Shown in pieces: positions 59,324 to 64,000 of a DNA stretch of 64,000 nt (positions within the stretch are counted from its first letter, which is position 1; each line of letters opens with the position of its first letter). A model generated the notes under the pieces. That model saw only the letters and a list, made by a program, of their open reading frames with translations. It did no database searches and was not told the DNA's origin. Origin of the DNA: Bacillota bacterium (GTDB taxonomy: Bacteria; Bacillota; Clostridia; Lachnospirales; CAG-274); contig JAFUAF010000013.1 of the NCBI GenBank assembly GCA_017460805.1, positions 1 through 64,000 of the forward strand, in the 5' to 3' direction. The position numbers and the translations under genes were made by a program.

Positions 59324-59531
59324 ACCCCTCAGTCAGCCGTTGTAGTTTGGTTTACAATGCCAATAAAACGGCGGCTGCCAGCTCCCCTTGCAGTGGAGCC
59401 AAGAAACATGCCCCGCAGTCACAATGCTGTCGAAAGCCGAGAATCTTGCCCCACAAGCATTCAAGAAGCCTGCGCTTCGACACAAGCTCCACTGCAAGGG
59501 GAGCTGGCGCAGCTTGCTGCGACTGAGGGGT
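59324..59531. mobile_element. 208-bp MITE-like element with nested inverted repeats
   Basis: Outer inverted repeats ACCCCTCAGTC (59324-59334) and GACTGAGGGGT (59521-59531) are exact. Inside, a perfect 21-bp inverted repeat around AGCTCCCCTTGCAGTGGAG lies at 59379-59399 and 59486-59506. This AGCTCCCCTT...GACTGAGGGGT layout is a recurrent short repeat in clostridial genomes and often makes spurious small frames. It has no gene. It lies in the sigF-asd gap. Confidence 0.8.
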
Positions 59532-59631
59532 GGAGGGCTTTATTAAAAGCCCGACTTCGCGTGCCATTATCTCCTCGTCAAATTTTTATAGTTTTGCCGA
59601 ATACAAATCGACAAAAAATTTACAATATACC

Positions 59632-59660
59632 TTGACATAAGCGTGTTAAGATGTTATTAT
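59632..59660 (+). promoter_or_regulatory. promoter of asd-dapA operon
   Basis: TTGACA (59632-59637), 17 bases, TATTAT (59655-59660), directly before the lysine riboswitch. Confidence 0.85.
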
Positions 59661-59682
59661 AAAGTAAATAAATATGTAAATT

Positions 59683-59844
59683 GATAGAGGCGCGTTATTC
59701 ATCAGTAACTGCGGAACAGGCGGCAAAGCGCTGTAAGCCGCGGTGAAAGGGGATAATGCCGAGGGTCGTGTTTCTTTGCAAAGGACGGCTCGGTCGCTGC
59801 GGTCAACAGCCCTGTGACTGTCATCTTACGGATGGAGTGCTATC
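59683..59844 (+). ncRNA. lysine riboswitch (L box)
   Basis: Conserved parts are visible: P1 GATAG/CTATC, AGAGGCGCG near the 5' end, CAGTAACTGCGG, GGTGAAAGGGGATAATGCCGAGG, GACGGCTCGGTC, GACTGTC and TTACGGATGGAGTGCTATC at the 3' end. It precedes asd and dapA, the branch towards lysine, so lysine would favour termination in the following hairpin. Confidence 0.93.
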
Positions 59845-59871
59845 ATTATTACGCTGTTTTTGTGTACTAAT

Positions 59872-59895
59872 GGGCTGCATTCGCAGTCCTTTTTT
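59872..59895 (+). terminator. riboswitch expression-platform terminator
   Basis: GGGCTGC/GCAGTCC (one G-U pair), loop ATTC, then T6. It ends transcription when lysine is bound. Confidence 0.88.
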
Positions 59896-59963
59896 ATAAT
59901 GGTAAACTCTATATGTAACAACATAAAAAATTTTTAATATACTATTTTAAAGGAGCAATCAAA

Positions 59964-61043
59964 ATGAAAAAGTACAATGTTGGTATAATCGGTGCTACCG
60001 GTATGGTTGGTCAGCGTTTTGCGCTGCTTTTAAGCAAACACCCATGGTTTGATGTAAAGGTAGTTGCGGCAAGTCCCCGTTCGGCAGGCAAAAAATTAAA
60101 GGATGCTATCGGCAGCCGTTGGGCAATGACAGAGCCCATGCCCGCAGAAGTGGCAGATCTTGTTGTTATGGATGCGACAGCCGATGTCGAGAAGATAGCA
60201 GGCATGGTAGATTTTGTTTTCTGTGCCGTAGATATGAAAAAAGACGAGATAAAGGCTCTTGAAGAAAGATATGCAAAGGCAGAATGCCCCGTTGTCAGCA
60301 ACAACTCGGCTAACCGCGGCACACCCGATGTTCCCATGGTAGTGCCCGAACTCAATCCCGAGCATATAGAAATAATCAAAGCACAGAGAAAACGTCTCGG
60401 CACAAAGAGAGGTTTTATCGCCGTTAAGTCAAACTGTTCCATACAGAGCTATGTTCCCGCACTTCATCCTTTAAGAAAGTACGGCATCAAAAATGTGCTT
60501 GCTTGTACTTATCAGGCAATTTCGGGTGCAGGCAAGACTTTTGAAACATGGCCCGAAATGGTGGATAACCTTATCCCTTATATCGGCGGCGAGGAAGAAA
60601 AGAGCGAGAACGAGCCTTTAAAGGTTTGGGGCAAGATAAACGGAGATGTTATCGAAAATGCCACAACACCCAATATCACAACACAGTGCTTAAGAGTTGC
60701 TGTTTCCGACGGTCATACGGCTGCTGTTTTCGTAAGCTTTGACAAAAAGCCTTCAAAGGAAGAGATTTTAAAGGCATGGAAAGAATTCTCGGGCGTTCCG
60801 CAGGAGCTTGAACTTCCCTCCGCACCCAAGCAGTTCCTTAACTACTTTGAAGAGGACAACAGACCTCAGGCTAAACTTGACAGAATGTTAGAGGGCGGTA
60901 TGGCAGTTTCTATCGGCCGTTTAAGAGAAGATAAGCAGTACGACTATAAATTCGTCTGCCTTTCACACAATACATTGAGAGGTGCTGCGGGCGGTGCGGT
61001 TCTGCTTGCGGAACTTCTTGCAGCTAAAGGTTATTTTGATTGA
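59964..61043 (+). CDS. asd: aspartate-semialdehyde dehydrogenase
   Basis: Makes aspartate semialdehyde, shared by lysine, diaminopimelate, threonine and methionine synthesis. The 359 residues have the NADP loop GIIGATGMVGQRF, the active cysteine in AVKSNCSIQSYVPAL, a substrate Arg region and DGHTAAVFV. The CS-IQ active site and length mark the archaeal/fungal-like type, not the E. coli type. AAAGGAG precedes the ATG. Lysine riboswitch upstream, dapA after 36 bases. Confidence 0.96.
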   Translation: MKKYNVGIIGATGMVGQRFALLLSKHPWFDVKVVAASPRSAGKKLKDAIGSRWAMTEPMPAEVADLVVMDATADVEKIAGMVDFVFCAVDMKKDEIKALEERYAKAECPVVSNNSANRGTPDVPMVVPELNPEHIEIIKAQRKRLGTKRGFIAVKSNCSIQSYVPALHPLRKYGIKNVLACTYQAISGAGKTFETWPEMVDNLIPYIGGEEEKSENEPLKVWGKINGDVIENATTPNITTQCLRVAVSDGHTAAVFVSFDKKPSKEEILKAWKEFSGVPQELELPSAPKQFLNYFEEDNRPQAKLDRMLEGGMAVSIGRLREDKQYDYKFVCLSHNTLRGAAGGAVLLAELLAAKGYFD

Positions 61044-61079
61044 TAATTTGAAAGAATTTTTGGAAAGGGGTATCTCATT

Positions 61080-61970
61080 ATGGCAAAGAAAACTTTGTTT
61101 ACAGGCGCGGGCGTTGCTATCGTAACTCCGTTTCATCAGGACGGCAGCGTTAATTTCGATGCGCTTGGCGAAATGCTTGAATTTCAGATAGAGAACAAAA
61201 CAGACGCTATCATCATATGCGGCACAACGGGCGAGGCTTCGACCCTGACCGATGACGAGCAGATAAGCGTAATAGAATACACGGTAAAAAAGGTAAATAA
61301 GCGTATCCCCGTTATCGCAGGTGCGGGCAGCAATGACACGGCACACGGTATGCAGCTTGCAAAGCGTGCCGAGGCTGTCGGCGCGGACGGACTTCTTATC
61401 GTTACGCCTTATTACAACAAGACAACACAGCGCGGCCTTATAAAATACTACAAGGATATGGCGGGCGCAGTTAAAATTCCTATCATTATGTACAGCGTAG
61501 CAGGCAGAACGGGCGTGAATATCGCTCCTGCGACAGTTGCGGAACTTTCAAAGGTGGAAAATATCGTTGCCATCAAGGAAGCAAGCGGCAATATCTCACA
61601 GGTAGCCGAGATCGCGGCACTTTGCGGCGATAATATCGACATATACAGCGGCAACGACGACCAGATAGTTCCTTTGCTTTCGCTTGGCGGCAAGGGTGTT
61701 ATCTCCGTACTTTCAAATGTTGCGCCGAAATACACACATGATATGGTGCAGAGCTATCTTGACGGCGATGTAAAAAAGGCGTGTGAGCTTCAGCTTGGCG
61801 CTATCGACCTTGTAAAGAAACTCTTTATCGAGGTCAATCCCATTCCCGTTAAGGAAGCACTCAATATGATGGGTAAAAATGCAGGTGCTTTCCGCGCACC
61901 GCTGCTTGAAATGGCAGACGAAAACCGCGAAAAGTTAAGAGAAAGCATGAAGAAATTCGGCATTTTATAA
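61080..61970 (+). CDS. dapA: 4-hydroxy-tetrahydrodipicolinate synthase
   Basis: Condenses pyruvate with aspartate semialdehyde. The 296-residue barrel has GTTGEASTLTDDE, the catalytic Tyr in PYYNKTTQRG, the Schiff-base lysine in VAIKEASG and PIPVKEAL at the end. GGAAAGGGG site before the ATG. It shares the lysine-controlled operon with asd. Terminator after it. Confidence 0.96.
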   Translation: MAKKTLFTGAGVAIVTPFHQDGSVNFDALGEMLEFQIENKTDAIIICGTTGEASTLTDDEQISVIEYTVKKVNKRIPVIAGAGSNDTAHGMQLAKRAEAVGADGLLIVTPYYNKTTQRGLIKYYKDMAGAVKIPIIMYSVAGRTGVNIAPATVAELSKVENIVAIKEASGNISQVAEIAALCGDNIDIYSGNDDQIVPLLSLGGKGVISVLSNVAPKYTHDMVQSYLDGDVKKACELQLGAIDLVKKLFIEVNPIPVKEALNMMGKNAGAFRAPLLEMADENREKLRESMKKFGIL

Positions 61971-61978
61971 TGTTTTTA

Positions 61979-62010
61979 AGGCGGTTTAAATGCTAAACCG
62001 CCTTGTTTTT
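61979..62010 (+). terminator. terminator of asd-dapA
   Basis: A perfect 10-bp stem AGGCGGTTTA/TAAACCGCCT, loop AATGC, then TGTTTTT. Confidence 0.88.
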
Positions 62011-62038
62011 GTGTTGGGGTTTTGCGCTGCCGCGGTGC

Positions 62039-62067
62039 TTGACAACGGCAGAATAAGATGTTATCAT
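62039..62067 (+). promoter_or_regulatory. promoter of the toxin-antitoxin remnant and dapB
   Basis: TTGACA (62039-62044), 17 bases, TATCAT (62062-62067). Since dapA is terminated, dapB-ychF transcription likely starts here. Confidence 0.8.
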
Positions 62068-62112
62068 TAAATAAGTATAAGTTTTTTAGGATGACAAAGA
62101 GGGTGTATGGAT

Positions 62113-62310
62113 ATGTCAAGTGATACAATAACCTTAGACCAAACATTCGGTGTCGCGGATGACGAATTATCAAAGAGATTTAATGAGGTTTTGGAACTGG
62201 AAAATAAATTGAAAAGTATTAAGGGCGTGCCTGTAGCAAAGTTTGATAAGGAGTTAAAAAAGGCATATCTCGAATATCCCGACGGAAGAAGGGAGTATGT
62301 CGATGCCTGA
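62113..62310 (+). CDS. antitoxin-like protein of a zeta-type system
   Basis: A 65-residue helical protein, acidic then basic, ending in a PDGRREYVDA tail. Position and size match the small antitoxin encoded before zeta-type kinases in clostridia. AGAGGG is 9 bases before ATG 62113; another ATG is two codons earlier. It overlaps the toxin remnant by 8 bases. With the toxin broken it no longer has a partner in cis. Antitoxin identity is by context. Confidence 0.6.
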   Translation: MSSDTITLDQTFGVADDELSKRFNEVLELENKLKSIKGVPVAKFDKELKKAYLEYPDGRREYVDA

Positions 62311-62474
62311 TATAAAGTTGCCCGAAATACTTGTTTTTGCAGGCCCGAATGGTTCGGGAAAGTCTACGGTCACTAAAGCTTTAAATTTAGACGGAATATT
62401 TTTATTGGGAAAACGAATTTTGGGATAAGGACAAAATTATAAGCATTACAAAACAGATAGGAGAATTCAAATGA
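62303..62474 (+). pseudogene. zeta-type toxin remnant with internal deletion
   Basis: The start is normal: MPDIKLPEILVFAGPNGSGKSTVTKALN, with a Walker A loop (residues 14-22), but the frame shifts after about 30 codons and ends at 62428. In another frame the sequence then reads a C-terminal-like YWENEFWDKDKIISITKQIGEFK ending TGA at 62474. Zeta toxins are about 190 residues, so roughly 140 codons are gone from the middle. The stop overlaps the dapB ATG. Confidence 0.75.
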
Positions 62475-63232
62475 CAAAGATAATTATGCACGGATGTAAC
62501 GGCAAAATGGGCAAGGTTATTTGCGATTTGGTAAAGAATGATGCTTCGGCGGAGATAGCTGCGGGCATTGACATTATGCCCTGCAATGCGCCGTTTCCGA
62601 CTTATACAAATATAAACGACTGCGACACGGCGGCAGATGTGCTTATTGATTTTTCAACGGCAAAGGCTGTGCCTGCGGTCATAGAATATGCGGTTGCAAA
62701 AAAACTTCCCGTGGTTATATGCACAACGGGTCTTTCGGACGAAACGCTTAAAATGATGGACGATGCTTCAAAGGTCATTCCCGTTTTTAAATCGGCGAAT
62801 ATGAGTGTCGGTATCAATCTTATAGCAAGTCTTTTAAAGAAATATTCTCAGGTTTTATACGAGAACGGTTTTGATATCGAGATAGTGGAGCGTCATCACA
62901 ATCAGAAGATAGATGCGCCCAGCGGTACTGCACTTATGCTTGCCGATGCTGTAAACGAGGGTGTCGAGGACGAGCTTGAATATGTATACGACCGTTCACA
63001 GGTGCGTGAAAAGCGTACACACAAGCAGCTTGGACTTTCGGCTGTGCGCGGCGGTACTATCGTAGGCGACCACGAAGTTATTTTTGCGGGCAAGGATGAA
63101 GTGATAGAATTTACTCACTCGGCTTACAGCAAGGAAGTATTTGCGGTCGGTGCAGTAAAGGCGGCAAAATTTATCGCGGGCAAGCCTGCGGGAAAATATG
63201 ATATGCAGAATGTAATGGAGGAAATACAATGA
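62471..63232 (+). CDS. dapB: 4-hydroxy-tetrahydrodipicolinate reductase
   Basis: Reduces the DapA product with NAD(P)H. The 253 residues show the coenzyme loop IIMHGCNGKMGKVI, DFSTAKAVPAVIEYA, TTGLSDE, ERHHNQKIDAPSGTALMLAD and GGTIVGDHEVIFAG, all intact. TAGGAGAA lies 6 bases before the ATG, inside the toxin remnant. Separated from dapA by the broken toxin-antitoxin pair, yet in the same order as asd-dapA-dapB elsewhere. Confidence 0.96.
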   Translation: MTKIIMHGCNGKMGKVICDLVKNDASAEIAAGIDIMPCNAPFPTYTNINDCDTAADVLIDFSTAKAVPAVIEYAVAKKLPVVICTTGLSDETLKMMDDASKVIPVFKSANMSVGINLIASLLKKYSQVLYENGFDIEIVERHHNQKIDAPSGTALMLADAVNEGVEDELEYVYDRSQVREKRTHKQLGLSAVRGGTIVGDHEVIFAGKDEVIEFTHSAYSKEVFAVGAVKAAKFIAGKPAGKYDMQNVMEEIQ

Positions 63233-64000
63233 AACTTGGTATTGTAGGTTTGCCGAACGTAGGCAAAAGCACACTTTTTAATTCGCTTGCAGGCGGCGGA
63301 GCGGAGTCCGCGAATTATCCCTTTTGTACTATCGACCCCAATGTCGGCATAGTACCCGTACCCGACAAGCGCCTTGACGTGCTTGGCAAGATGTACGAAA
63401 CACAGAAGATAACACCCGCCGTTATAGAATTTGTGGATATTGCGGGTCTTGTAAAGGGTGCAAGCAAGGGCGAGGGTCTCGGCAACAAGTTCCTCTCCCA
63501 TATCCGTGAGGTGGATGCTATCGTACACGTTGTGCGCTGCTTTGAGGACACAAATGTAGTACACGTTGATGCAAATGTCGATCCTATCCGTGATATAGAA
63601 ACGATAAATTTAGAACTTATCTTTGCCGATATGGAAGTGCTGGAGCGCCGTATCGCAAAAACACAAAAGCAGGCTGTAAATGACAAGTCGCTTGCAAAGG
63701 AACTTGAAATTTTAAAGAAGATATATGCAGTGCTTGAACAGGGAAAATGCGCTTCGACAATAGAGTTTACCGACCCTGACGAGGAAGCCTTTGTTCAGAG
63801 CCTTACGCTTTTGACATACAAGAAAGTCCTTTTTGCGGCAAATGTCGGCGAAGAGGATCTTGCAGACGACGGCAAGAGCAATCCTTATGTGCAGAAAGTG
63901 CGTGAACTTGCGGCAGAGCAGGGCAGCGGCGTATTTGTTGTCTGCGCAAAGATTGAGGAAGAGATAGCGGAACTTGAAGAGGATGAAAAGCTTGAATTTT
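63229..64000 (+). CDS. ychF: YchF/Obg-like GTPase, 3' truncated by window edge
   Basis: A P-loop GTPase/ATPase that binds ribosomes. The 257 visible residues have [12 protein letters not shown] (Walker A), FCTIDPNVG (switch I), [10 protein letters not shown] (switch II), [21 protein letters not shown] and a coiled-coil (about 125-170). The NKxD-type nucleotide motif reads FAANVGEED as usual for YchF. The TGS domain lies beyond the window. It overlaps the dapB stop by 4 bases; GGAGG is 8 bases before the ATG. Confidence 0.95.
   Translation, partial: MKLGIVGLPNVGKSTLFNSLAGGGAESANYPFCTIDPNVGIVPVPDKRLDVLGKMYETQKITPAVIEFVDIAGLVKGASKGEGLGNKFLSHIREVDAIVHVVRCFEDTNVVHVDANVDPIRDIETINLELIFADMEVLERRIAKTQKQAVNDKSLAKELEILKKIYAVLEQGKCASTIEFTDPDEEAFVQSLTLLTYKKVLFAANVGEEDLADDGKSNPYVQKVRELAAEQGSGVFVVCAKIEEEIAELEEDEKLEF

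Noticed and set aside
59203-59635. Three small open frames in both strands near 59.2-59.6 kb
   Set aside because: They fall in the hairpin block and MITE-like element, change with repeat structure and have no binding sites.
62113-62474. Functional toxin-antitoxin system
   Set aside because: The toxin frame breaks after about 30 codons and lacks most of the kinase domain.

Overview
The window looks like an ordinary chromosomal stretch from a spore-forming Clostridia bacterium (Bacillota), most likely of the Oscillospiraceae/Ruminococcaceae. Four things point that way. Strong ribosome binding sites and sigma-A promoters (TTGACA-17-TATAAT) are frequent. Sporulation genes are present: spoIIAA-spoIIAB-sigF, spoIVFA-spoIVFB and spmA-spmB. 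Two secreted proteins carry dockerin-like calcium repeats. The envelope is Gram-positive, with SLH-domain protein, lipoproteins and many sortless membrane proteins. I see no tRNA or rRNA gene, prophage, CRISPR array or intact insertion sequence.

Layout. 0-5 kb: two tandem small membrane proteins, uvrC, a lipoprotein, then rpsB (with leader) and tsf. 5-9 kb: an iteron-like non-coding patch, a lipoprotein, a two-HD (HD-GYP) protein, aquaporin and a polysaccharide deacetylase. 9-11 kb: iscR-iscS-iscU Fe-S cluster operon. 11-17 kb: Ser-rich Big2/SLH surface protein, rsmG, an anchored surface protein and an Orn/Lys/Arg-type decarboxylase. 17-24 kb (minus strand): a cell-wall/division group (zapA-like, U32 peptidase, ftsW/rodA, PBP2, small coiled-coil protein). 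24-29 kb: dus, papain-fold protein, rluB, HPr-like protein, plsC, hydrolase, csp. 29-33 kb (minus): EamA transporter, larC, two small conserved membrane proteins, tcdA. 33-36 kb: Tim44-like, zinc-ribbon and YfhO-like membrane proteins. 36-38 kb: rubrerythrin behind a 29-bp palindrome, yceD-rpmF. 38-43 kb: spoIVFB, a frameshifted spoIVFA, spmAB, then leuA behind a leucine T-box. 44-55 kb: dockerin protein, SDR, FIST-GGDEF cyclase, AI-2E-type permease, pepD, ung, a paralogous DUF pair, a dockerin/cyclophilin-like protein, acetyltransferase, a deleted alcohol dehydrogenase, LysR regulator and VanX-like dipeptidase. 55-59 kb: rlmCD and the spoIIA operon. 59-64 kb: a lysine riboswitch controlling asd-dapA, a broken zeta-type toxin-antitoxin remnant, dapB and ychF.

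Working together: asd, dapA and dapB form the early lysine/diaminopimelate branch under lysine feedback. iscR/iscS/iscU build Fe-S clusters. PBP2, FtsW/RodA and the ZapA-like protein serve septal or side-wall synthesis. The HD-GYP protein and the GGDEF protein imply cyclic-di-GMP signalling.

The most unusual signals are non-coding or decayed. A family of short structured inverted-repeat elements (17.2, 38.0 and 57.4 kb) shows compensatory base changes between two copies. There is a separate 208-bp MITE-like element at 59.4 kb. An A9 homopolymer splits spoIVFA. Two genes have lost their middle or front by internal deletion (zeta toxin and Fe-type alcohol dehydrogenase). Two Fur/PerR-like palindromes lie at promoters. 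I did not find a convincing new multi-gene defence or biosynthetic system.
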